NCBI RefSeq assembly: GCF_040054535.1
Contig: NC_090789.1
Location: forward strand, 9,187,973 to 9,251,972
Source: Antennarius striatus
Taxonomy: Eukaryota; Chordata; Actinopteri; Lophiiformes; Antennariidae
Length of the DNA: 64,000 nucleotides
Reading direction: 5' to 3'
Part shown: piece after piece, positions 36,663 through 48,272 of the stretch
How the letters are laid out: each line of letters opens with the position of its first letter
Numbering within the stretch: position 1 is the first letter of the stretch
The notes under the pieces: model-generated
What the model was told of the DNA's origin: nothing
What the model saw: only the letters and a program-made list of their open reading frames with translations
The model's database searches: none
Made by a program: the position numbers and the translations under genes

Positions 36663-39563
36663 GTCTGCACTTCAGTGACACCTGCCAGACAAAGGAACAA
36701 AGACCTTATTTAATAATGGGTCGATATTTTTTTTTACCGTAGTGTCTGCTTTGGAATTGTTCTTTACAGATGGATGGGTAGAGTGTTGAGTACATAAAAT
36801 GAGATAGCTTAGGTAATTCAAATGATGTTTGTGCTGTTTTGTTCATGAAGGTCACGGTTTGAACCCCAAACACATGAAGGTATAAATGTAATGCTAAACC
36901 AACCATTCAAACATTGGGAAAATTAAGTAAAGCAAATACTAATTGAATATATCTATTAGCATTTAGCTACTTGTGATTTCCAATACCAAATCGCTAATTA
37001 GTGAAGAAAACAGCACATGAACATGGCTGACCGCAGTCTACTAAACAATCCGACACACACTGACACACACAATAAGACTGTCTCACCGGTATAATCACAC
37101 AGGTCGGGACAGGTCCCTGATGCACAAAAATCTACAATACCCCAACACTTCCGGATTTTCTTCTTCTATTCCTTTTTTAGAGTGTAATCTCAACATTCAT
37201 GTGCATACTACCACCTACCGGATGGAGGCCGTAAACACGTCAATCGGAGTCGGTTTTCATTTTATCCAACTATTAGCTGTTTTATGGGTTTAGGGACCTC
37301 CTATTTATAAAATCCGGGAGCTATTAGGATAATTTATAACCACAGAAATCCATGAAAACATTCAACAATCATTTGCTTTTCAATCAGACAGAGATATTTA
37401 TCAGACTAAATATAATTTGGTTTGCAGATGTTGTTTGGCAAAGGTTCCTTGGCAATAACTGAAGGGGCATAATCACAAAAAAGGATTATTGGTTTTGCTA
37501 CTAACAGCTTTACATTCCTTGTGCTACTAAGAGAGATGCAGGTTTACATAAAAAGGTAAGATTAAGATAGACCAGACAGTTTTGGGGGGAGATTTTTTTG
37601 TTTCATCTGAATTTATGTTAAAATTACACTGTTAGAGTGAAATATTAATTTCTTTAAAAAGGTAATGGTTGAATAAACATACTTTAACATTAAAACACAC
37701 TGTGCCATATTTCTTTTCATGCAGAACTGCACACTGAATATGTGGAGAAGAACTGTGGCATAGATTATCACTTTGATGCATGACATTACGGAAACAGGTT
37801 TATTAAGTAACCTACCAGGATTGCATCACTTTATTAATGGGAGGTTGTTGTTTTTTTAATTCTCTTCAGAGTAACAAAGTTACACTTTTGCAGTTAAATG
37901 TTTACAGTTGAAATTTTAAAGGTGAACCTCCTGGATCTCTGAGAGTATCTAACACTTAATTTCTTTGATTGTACTGAATTTTATGCTCCCTGTTTCTGCA
38001 TTCTGAGCTTCAATTTATGTAACCACTCAAAATATATTAATGGTGGTTTGTCAAATATCATCTGCCACTCTAATGCTTCGATTGATTGATCCAAGTTTTA
38101 AAGACCTAAGTGGACATGTCCGACGTATGTCTCAGACCCCAAAAACCCATGCCTATACAAGTTTAATTCCACAAGACCCATGTTTAAAATAGTAATGTTT
38201 TCTTCACTGTAACTTCTAGAAATCTGACTTAATTCTGCCATTATCCACTGTAGGAATCTTAGTGATGGTTGCCATGATGTTGACAGTAATATTGATGGCA
38301 ATAACCTGACAATGTCACCTTCTTTTTCACATCTAATCCAACACGCTGCGGTACAACCGCAGGCAGCCTGCTCCTTCCCACTTTGTCTGAAAGTCAACTT
38401 TGTCATTTGTCTTTGATTTAAGAGAGAATATAGTTCCTTTTTTATTCTTGGACATGGCAAGAATAAACAAGTATTTTGTTCAGCACTGCTCCACGCCCTC
38501 TCAGCACAAGCCTTTGCTCTCAGAAGTATTTTTACTCTGAAGCAACTTATTTGTTTCAGATATTTTCCCATGGCAAACAGGGCAAACACAAAGGCTTCGT
38601 GGTGGCCTAGGGAAACCACAGGGTAGGCATACATGAACCTCCATACTCACTCTCTTTTGAAAATAAAATTTATAGCACCTCATAAAAACTCTATTCATGC
38701 TTATAAGCACTAAATATAAACTAGTATAAACCATCAGGGTTTGACTCAGTCCTTGTAAACTTGACCTGATGGTGCGTTGTGTCCAGCCGGCGGCAGGCCA
38801 ACCGTCCGCTGACCCAGCTGGCCACCAGGAATAAACTAAAGTAACGTTGGGACTGGTTGAACTCTGAGGTCGCTCTGCCTGCTGACCTTTTTCTAAACAG
38901 ATTCACGGAAACACAAGGCCTTTGTTTTGGTCTTTTGTTGTCAAATTGACAGGAAACTCCTTCTCTTCAGACTTTTTATTTGATTTTGTGCAACACTGCT
39001 GCCTGTTTGGTGGTTCAATCCCAGTCCACACCAGCTTCCACATGATATTTTTGATTTTTCAGTAGAGTTTGGCTAATGTGAGTAGGATGTGGTCTGATTT
39101 ACTGATGAAAGCCCAGTCTAAAAAGAAAATAGATGCTGCAGTGACTTTTATTGGCTGCATCCAGCTTAAGACCTCACTCATTGTGTGTGTTAGCCGCTGT
39201 GAGACCAACGACTGGCACAGAGGTCTCTAGCAGCACCCCTCTGGGTCCCTGTGGTCTGTGCCTCTGCACAAAACAGCCACTTAGGTCGGCATTTTCCCAG
39301 GCTGAGACAACACACCACGGTGGCAACACGAGCCACAGAGAAGGTCTGATTAAAGAGTAGGGACAATGGAGGGAGAGAGACCGTGGTGGCATTTTCCATC
39401 CCCGCCGCTGTCTCCTGAGGGGACCAAGTATGTGCCGTGAAACGTTTGAATTATCGCAGAATCTCTGGAATTCAGACAGAGGCACCACGGAGAGGACCCT
39501 CGACCGGGGATCAAAGAACTTTGAGAGGAGTGCGGTGGACTGGTGGTGAAGTCGAGTGCATAG

Positions 39564-39566
<3 letters not shown>

Positions 39567-39607
<41 letters not shown>
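39567..39607. repeat. (TG)n microsatellite
   Basis: TG tract. Confidence 0.95.
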
Positions 39608-39608
<1 letters not shown>

Positions 39609-39729
39609 ATGCTTGAGCAACTTGAAACAGATAAAGCTGGGATTTGAATTTTAATCATATTTTCTTTTATGGCACATGATTAAAAATAGTTTTAAAAAGC
39701 CGTGTTTGACTTTTTCAATGAATAATGAA

Positions 39730-39731
<2 letters not shown>

Positions 39732-39801
<70 letters not shown>

Positions 39802-39815
39802 TTGCGTGTGTGTCA
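39732..39815. repeat. (TG)n / (TGCG)n microsatellite
   Basis: TG tract followed by about eight GCGT units. Confidence 0.95.
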
Positions 39816-41339
39816 CTGTCCTTTTTATCTTTTATGGGGTCAGTTAATGCAATCATAGCCAATCAATGGCAGTCTAATAGAGCAGGCGCCCGTCTTTAAT
39901 TTGGAGACAACACTCGATGGTGACAAAGGAAAAGAAAAAGAAAAGCCAGAATGGGAAACCTCATCCCTCTCTTTCCCTCTATCTCACTCTGTAATTATCA
40001 CTTAATGCGCCTCAATAATCTGGCGACGTCTGTCTCTTGCTATCCTTTCTTCCCTTGCTGGAAAGGAAATGTAACACAGTCTGAAATAAAGCTGCCAGCC
40101 TTTTTATTATTGTATATTTAGCACCAGAACTGAGTAGTGAATGGAGCCTTCCCAGACCACAAACTTCCGGTAGTGCAGGGCCTCAGCGCTGGCTGGCTGT
40201 CTTGCCACAGCCACGTCCAAAGATCAAAGTGTCCTGTACTATAAACAGTTAACTAGTCATCCTCAAGCAGCTTCATGTCTGAGAAGGACAGCATGTGTTT
40301 GTGCATGAGCCGCATGCACAGTGTATAGAATTAGTTCACATAAATATGCCTTTTAGCAAGACAGCTTTGCATGAATTTCAGTTGGGCGTTGCTAGACCGG
40401 TTTTACTAGAGCACATGACCCAGTACTGATGTGCTGAGCCCCCGTAAAAACTCACATTGAATTTTAACAAGGCCGTATATTTGGCTGTGGATTCGTTTAG
40501 ATTGATAACTGGAAAAGAATGTTTTCTCTTTTAGATCCACAATGACAGAGCAGTTTAATGCTCGCAAAATGAACGCACATTGGAAGTGTGTTATACATGA
40601 GAAGCCCAGCCACAGATTACCTCATTTTATATATTACATTTTATATATGAAATGTTTGTTTATTTGAAATGTTCTTTGGTTTTATTGGACACTTCGGGTA
40701 GCAGGTTCAAGAGGAGGTTATGTCTTTAGTGCTGTTTGCGTGTGCGTGTATCTGTGCGTGATACAGTAATCAGGACAATGAAAATTCTTTGTAGGGATGT
40801 ATTTAACTCTGCCAAAACTGACAGGACTGAATGTATACTGAAATTAAATAACAAAATAAGTATATTTAGTCCCACACTGCAGGTTTTGTACCTAAATTTT
40901 TCTAACTTGTTAACAAGGTAGACAGAAAGCACTGATAGATCAACATTTGAAACAGCTCAAAATTATTTCCATTTTATCTTAAAATAAATGTGGTGCAACA
41001 GATCCACTTTGCAGCAAAATAATTCCTTAAATCTTGTAAGAATGTAAGAACTGATACTGTTAAATAGAATCTAGTTTATTCATTAGCGAAAAAGGTTGAC
41101 CATCACCAGTGTGGTGTGTGTTCATCTAATGAGGAAGTGGGTTCACATACTGTAGGACCAAGAGGAGGAGAGATCTTTTCAAGATGCTGTTTTTAGTACA
41201 CAGTGCAGAATATGGACATTTATAAACTCGCTGACCTCATGCGACCTATTAGTGTTTATGGGTGACACAGAAAGAGTTTGGCGGTACTAAAAAACAAAAT
41301 AGAGCAAACAGATCCTTGTTCAGTGATCCAGGCATCTGT

Positions 41340-41480
41340 TGTCTGTGTAGGCTCTCAGTTATCCAGGTCATGGTCATCCAAAGCTGTTTAAATCAATCCA
41401 CTGGACTTTAGGAAAGTTTCTTGAAAATATTTCGCCTCTCATCCAAAGTCCAGTGGATTGATTTAAACAGCTTTGGAAAA
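41340..41480. mobile_element. Penelope-like element scrap with a perfect 32-bp inverted repeat
   Basis: Arms 41378-41409 and 41445-41476 are exact reverse complements (32 of 32), separated by 35 bp that include TTTCGCCTCTCATCCAAAG. The left arm and core recur at 56376-56440. On the minus strand the core reads GGATGAGAGGCGAAA, like the stem II plus GAAA strand of hammerhead ribozymes that I recall from Penelope-like retroelements; the CTGATGA part is absent. The element class is inference; the palindrome is direct. Confidence 0.6.
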
Positions 41481-42689
41481 GGCATCCGTTATTAATATGA
41501 GTAATTTTTGGTTATTAAAGCATCTGTCAAGACATTATAAGCATATACATGTAAAATATAGAGACATCTTTTCTCCTTCAGTATCTTCCCTGTCTTTCCC
41601 TGCACACTCACTCTAATCCCCCATCACTGGCAGCAAGTTTTTGTGCTGGTTTTATGGGCTTATGGCTGCTCCTCTGAGCTGCCGTTGGAACGAGGTGTCC
41701 CCTGGATGTCTCTATGATAAGGCTGCAATCTGAGGTGTAAAGTTATAAGAGGGATTTAGCAAAGCGAGAGGCTTTAAGAGGGCGGCAGCCCAGGATGTGT
41801 GGGGTGGGGAAGCATAAAACATGGAGCCTCATCTTGGAATTATGAGGCCTGCTAAATCAACACAGGCCTTCGTAATGTCGTAATTTGACTGAAACGGATG
41901 CAGTTTTCTCGCTGCACACTGAAGTGGAAAGTTGATATAGAGGTCTGAAGCATTGCATGACCCCATGTAATAATAATTACCGTCAGCTTACCAGTTGAAA
42001 CTTGTTAACATTAACGCTGGCTAATATTAACTTGATCTAGCACCGCCACCCCACCACCCCCGCCAAGTCTTCAAGTCATGCTCAGTCACACGCATGGTTG
42101 GGGGGAACAAAGCGGGTGAGTCCTGAAGTCTTTCATTTTCACTTTCCTCTTTTTCTCCTCTTCTTTCAATGTGGCTATAAAAGGTTTTGTCCTGCTTGTG
42201 ATGTGGCGGACGAGCTCAGTCAGAATGAACTGATTACGGATGAGGGCCGGCGTGCCTTTGAGTCATGGCATTGAACGACATTCTTCAAGCGCTTAAAAAT
42301 AGTAACAGTTGTCTTTTTTTAAGGATTGTTTCTTTCTTTCTTCACTGAAGGCCTTTGGGGCATCTTCTTTTTTTTACGAGATTGGAATCATAACCAGACC
42401 CCTCCTCCCCCCTTCTCTTTCTCTTTCATTTTGTGATTAGGAGTTTGTTTAATCTCTGGAAGAAAATTGTCTTAGTGTGTGAAAGGCAAAATTCTTTTGG
42501 GAATATGTCTTGTTGTTTTAGGGGTGTGCGCTTTGTTTGTTTGTATTTTCAGAGCTGGACAAAAAAAGTGTCAGTTTGTGCCAAAACCTCATGAAGTATA
42601 GATAAAAAGGAGCTGAGTGAGAGGGAGGCCACAACATCCTTACAAAGATATGGTCTGCACAAGCAAAGAGCTTTACAAATGATGATCTC

Positions 42690-42860
42690 CAGGGGGAAGA
42701 GGGGGTGACAAAACAGGGGAGGAAGGAGTCAAAGAGGAGGAGGGACGAAAAGAGGAGAAACAAATGTGGATGGATCTGTGGGAGGAGGAGGAAGGTGGGT
42801 ATCGGGGGGGAAATAACGCAGAGCGGTGGGGAGGGAGGGGAGGAGATGAGAGGGGAAACA
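42690..42860 (+). repeat. Purine-rich low-complexity tract
   Basis: Strand-asymmetric G/A-rich sequence with many GGGG runs (for example ATCGGGGGGGAAATAACG). No gene. Confidence 0.8.
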
Positions 42861-45800
42861 TTCCCCTTTGCCCACATTAAAGACATAAAAAAGAAAACAA
42901 ACAGAAAAACATGTCTGACATAAAGAGGCTGGTTTCCGCGGCGACAGCACAATGGCTGCCTGTGGCTCGCGGGGCCCTCGCCGTCCTGTCTGGGGCCCGG
43001 CACCAGCGAAAGTCACCGCAGTCACAGGGCCCATCAGTATGTGTGTATGTGTGTGAAACATGGAGAATGTCATCAAGAACCTAGTACTGTGGGAACCGCC
43101 ATGAAAGGGACCCCACTCAGAAGCCACAAGAGTTCCTTTCTGCTCCTTCTCTTCAGTTTTTAGCCTCTTTATTTATTTGTTTGTTGGGGAGCCAGAGGAG
43201 GAGGAAGGACCCCCACTCGCTCTCTCTCCTCTCTCTATGTCTCTCGTTCTCTGACAGACAGCATGACCCATCACTGCAGCCCTCCTGCCCTCCTGACATC
43301 TCACATCACAGTGCTGACTACATAAAAACATACATATTGACTGCGTCTGACTCCATCTCTGTGGAGCTTTCTTCACACCTCATATCGACCCAATCAGTCT
43401 TTGGAAGCAGAAACAAACCTGGCGTTCCTAGGAATGATAAATCGTACATTAAGCTTATGCCGAGTGAATCATGGCGATGGTCAGACAGCCAATGCCACGG
43501 GTTCCAGACATTCCTTGTGTGTCTGAAGGGCAGATTATTCCCTCATGGGCACACTCCAGACCTTGCCAAGTTAGTACAGCGCCAATTCCCATGCCAATCG
43601 AATCCTGACCCAAGTGACTGAATGATGAATATAAAGGCCTTGTTCCATTGGGACATCAACTGATTTTGGGGAATGCCGATGAGACAAACATGTACCAGGG
43701 ATGCATGCAGAGCTCTCCTCAAGAGCTCTTAACAATGTGTATGACGCTGTCTGAAATCATCTGAACAGTTGTTTTTGAGTGCCTAACCTTAATTTTTTTT
43801 TTAATCATTTAATACTCACAGTTACAAACATAAATATTTAAAATTTATTGCCATTGATTTCAGCTGTAGTTTTTTTCCTTTCTTAAAAAAAATAATGTAA
43901 AAGTTCTAAAATACTAATTAACTATTTTCTCCCTGGCCTTTCAAAAAAATTGTGGTGAACTGATATATTATTTTGTACTTTTTGTGTTTCAACACATCAG
44001 TAAATGCAAAACCCCAGCCAAACTTAAAATCAAACTAAATGTTCTTGTATGTAAAGAAACTCTTTCAATTAAGTGATAAGGTGTATAATTAAATAAACTT
44101 CAAATTAGTGCTAATAAAATTAAAAGGAACAATTTTGCATCATGGTCCTATTGGTCTACTTGTGTAAATTGTCAAAGAATGAACATATAGCATGTGTCCC
44201 TAAATCCATTGTCATTCATTTTAAAAATACAAAAACTATTAAACAAAATGTGAAGTTTCTAAACAACAAAACTCACCACTGCAGCATTTGATTTGATTTT
44301 CCACATATTAAAATAAAATTAAACAGGTACATGTGCCCTTCACCTGGAGAGTGAAAGTAAAAACTTTTTTTTAATATCATGTATTTTTTATAAAATGTTC
44401 ATGAAAAAATTGCTATGAATTTCATCCTTTACAAACACTGAATGAGGAAGGTAATGCTCAATCCTTGATATAATCATGATGAATATACGTACATGGAATG
44501 TTTGTTTACAAAATAATTCCACAAAGTTCCTTTAATCCTCAATATGGTGACAATTAAAAAGCTTTTGTCTCAGCTCAGCTTCTTTCTGACTAGCCTCTTG
44601 CATGTGGCACATTTTATTTGTTTTCACATTGATTTTTATGTCTAGAAGAAGGATTACACAGGGGCATTGCTAATTACCAATATATTTGTATTTACAGGTG
44701 TATCCTTACATGTAAAACTTTAAAAATAACTGCTTGATCTATTTTCTATATTTACTGATTTTGTATTTGTACAACTCCAGCGGAAAATGTAAAAAAAAAA
44801 AAAAAAAACATTACAAGAGATTATTTAGATGGAAAAATTTTATTCTGTTTTCATTCAAATCACAATTAAGCCCCTGAATAACTAAATTGTTACATATTAA
44901 GTCTGATGTATTTTATTGCCTGTAGACATAAACGTTACATTTCAGTTGTTTTTCCCTGCTTGCCTCTGCGTCACATATAAATTACCCTTACTAGAAAGAA
45001 AACACCATCGGTGAATTCACAAATCTGGTGGTGATATTGATGCCACAACTGTTAGCAATTCAGAAATGTGAGACGTATGAATGTTTTCTTGTTTTTGACT
45101 GTTTCTACTTCTTTTTCAAGTGTCGAGTGCATTTTTACACTGCGGTATCTACACGAGAAGAAAAAAATGTTGCTTGAATTTGGTTTTCTGCTGCTTTAAA
45201 ACACAGTAGAAATAATCAAAGTCAGCCATCCAGTGAGATCTGATCAGTTATTCAATCTGACATGAATGCAGAGGAAAAAAAGTCAGTAACCAAATATCCA
45301 GCTGAGCTGGTACTATTTCACAAAGTTTCAAACAATAGTAATAGTCATGCATTAGAAAAAAAATAATTGCAACGGAGTGTTTATGCATTATAAATTGTGG
45401 GTCTGTATTGTCCACATTCGTGTGAAGGACTGGCATACGTCTGTGCGCTTGCATGAATCACTTCATGACACAAGTGTGTAAAAGCACACAAATTGTAAAA
45501 GCATGCGCTTCTTAATTTCAATAAGGGACATTGTCTTGTTGTGGTTTGGGGAGATGGGAGGGAGACAACTTCAAGTGGCCAAACCAGATCGGTAGAAATC
45601 TCCCAGAATTCCTTCTCACCATTTGGTGCCAGCTCACTCTCTTTTTGTACACCTCCTCCGTGCTCCCTCACTCAGTCACCATGAAGCCATTCACATAAAA
45701 AATGTATTTATTTATTCATGAATCTCTTCAATTACTTTACAATTTCTGCACATATTTGGCTTTGTTAGGTTAAAACTGATGATTGAATACAGAATTGATT

Positions 45801-47204
45801 TTTTTTTAAAATTGTGCTACAAAGAAGAAAGCCATAATATGAAAGACAAGGGTTGGTGATAAAAACGACAACAGAGGGGTACAAACCCTGACTTCATGGA
45901 TCTATCATTTCTTTCAGACTCTTTCTTCCCCATTTTTGATGTCAAAATTACATCCAGATCTGAATTAAGGAATGATTGGTAATGAAAAGGAGGGTGGTGG
46001 GTGAGGGGTGGGGGAACGGAGAGGGATTTCTCTTCTCTATTAGTCCTAACTCATACTCACCACAACAAAATCCCTCTTGTGATGGTCACACTGATTACTG
46101 ACTTGGGTATTACAAACACACTCCCATGCACATGTTTTAAGTTACTTTACACAATATGATATGATAAATTGAGGCGAGCAGGCCTTTTTTTTTTTTTTTA
46201 CATCTAATGCAAGTGAGACAAACAGAAAAGCAAGCCTATTTGAGAAGATTGCTTGTTTAATAAACTTCAACTATTTAAACGAAATAATCTGGGCGAAGAG
46301 ACTTAAATTCAATAAATTACATAACGTCCATTTTTCTTTAGAATTTGAATATTGCAACCTAGAGAACAAAACTAAGTAGCCAGTGGGAAAAAATAGACAC
46401 TTGCTCAAACACAGTGATCTTACACTATTGCACAGAATGATGTTGAATCACCCCCCCCCACCCTCGCCCATTCTATCAGGCAGGAAGAGATACACTCATC
46501 TGGGCATTGTGTGGAAGCGGGGCATGTGTCTTGGCCCCTCTCCATCTTTCACACACATCTAACAAGGGATGCATAGGCTTTGTGTTTCCATGGCAATCTG
46601 TAATAGCAAACTTCCCACGGTGGCAGCGGAATAGGACTCTAAGTTCTGCAAGGACCTATGTGCATAAACATGTGATCATAGAGTAGCTATCAAGTCCAGT
46701 GAAGAGCCCAGACGTTCAGATTCATTGGGCCCATTCCTCTCTTGACCCCTCAGTACCTGCCCTTGTTTATGCACACACATTCTGAAATTTTCAGATGGTT
46801 AATTTGTTGCGCTCTGATCTCAATTTTCTCAGATTTTCTTCCCTTTTTTTGGCCACAATTCCAATGATGAAGCACATTTTCTAAAAACAGTTCATCAGCT
46901 GCATATTTAGTAAATCCACATTATTAATTCTGCTAATAACAACCACATGTACTTTTAAGTAACAGCAATTAAATTAGCTTAACGTTGTTGATGCACTTTA
47001 ATCTAGCTTGAAGTAGTTAATGCATTTGTATGTATAACAGTTGAAATTTGTTAAAAGTGAGGGATGAATAGTGTAACGTACTATAAAATCTTGTAGCTAA
47101 TGTCAAACATTATATTTTTAGGAGTTTTAGTGTATTACATAGTCGTTAAAGGGTTTCACTAAAGCAGGTTTCACAAACAGAAAATATTTAAAAACATGCA
47201 CACA

Positions 47205-47205
47205 C

Positions 47206-47267
<62 letters not shown>
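47205..47267. repeat. (CA)n microsatellite
   Basis: CA tract about 1 kb upstream of heyl. Confidence 0.95.
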
Positions 47268-48272
47268 CTCTTTTCCATTTATGACTCACTGACTGTAAAT
47301 CACTGATATAAAAATATTTAATTTTAAAGATATTAAGTGGTCCACTGTATGTGAATGAAAGGAAAGAATATAGGAAATAATATAGTTAATTCACTTCATA
47401 ACTGATTTGTTTCTGTACCTCTCTCGCATTGTCACCCAAATATACTGTATATATTCCATCCTCCCAGTCACCAGTTTGATGGTGGAAGAGTCAAGTTATA
47501 TGCACCGTCACAAAAACCCCTGCTGATGACGCAATGTTTTCACAGATGATCATCTGAATACTCCTTATGTTGATCCTCGCTTCCCTTCAGCTGCCACTTT
47601 TTTCCACAAAGCAATGTAATTAAAGGAGCCTCAAGAGAGTGAAATATAGATAGAAAGAAGGAAGGAAGGAGAGCAGGATGAGATTGGAGACTAATTGACA
47701 GAGGATGACTGAGCAAAGGGGTGGAAAGATCGGGCGGGGTGAGAGGGGAGGAGGGTGACAAGATGGGGAAGGCCAGATTAAGGGGAGGGAGGAGGGACAG
47801 AGAGAAGAGGCGGGGGAGGCAAAACTGGCAACCCCACTGCCAAAGTCGTATTTTGTCACTGGGAGTCTGTGACAGAGAGGGAGCCAAGAGAGAAATAACA
47901 GAGAGAGACAGAAAGTGTGAGACTGTGATTGGATACCAGTAATAAAGTAGAGGACTTGAGCAGCTTGTGAATTTTCTTAGTTGCCATGGACTCTAGGGGG
48001 TCGATCGATTGGCACTGCTGACTCACAGAGGACAGGACAGAAGACACATGAAGAATCAACAAAAACAAACACAAGTGACAAGAAGCAAGGACCAGAAGGT
48101 TTTATAAGAAACAGCGCAAGAGAGACTGGGTGAGTGCTTCGTTTAGTGGGAAGATCACCTTCAGAGCATTGCCTACACATAGGCCAGAGACTGACCAACT
48201 GGATCACACAAATCCAAATCAGCCCACCGTCCATCCACATATCCATCAACTTAGTCACCACAGGGCAGAGAC

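Larger units (their letters stand above)
36663..48272. other. Gene-poor interval between zbtb8b and heyl
   Basis: It contains the presumed divergent 5' regions of zbtb8b and heyl. I found no exon with recognisable protein similarity. The longest open frame (38098-38634, minus) has no domain, and others are in microsatellites. Content includes TG microsatellites (39567-39607, 39732-39815), a Penelope-like palindrome (41378-41476), a purine-rich tract (42690-42860), a GC-rich unique block (42930-43040), a CA microsatellite (47205-47267) and another purine tract (47640-47830). Several unique non-repetitive blocks (about 39140-39560, 41640-41900, 46490-46780) look like possible regulatory elements, but no conservation data are available here. 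Confidence 0.6.

Noticed and set aside
38098-38634. 178-codon open frame, minus strand
   Set aside because: The translation shows no domain, low-complexity-free but unfamiliar sequence, no signal of conservation and no neighbouring exons; length alone is possible by chance in this window.
42170-42200. TATA-like CTATAAAAGG as a promoter
   Set aside because: No coding exon or transcript feature follows on the plus strand; a single TATA match is not enough.
42930-43040. GC-rich block as a coding exon
   Set aside because: Open on the minus strand but no matching splice borders or known protein; kept only as part of the regulatory-candidate finding.
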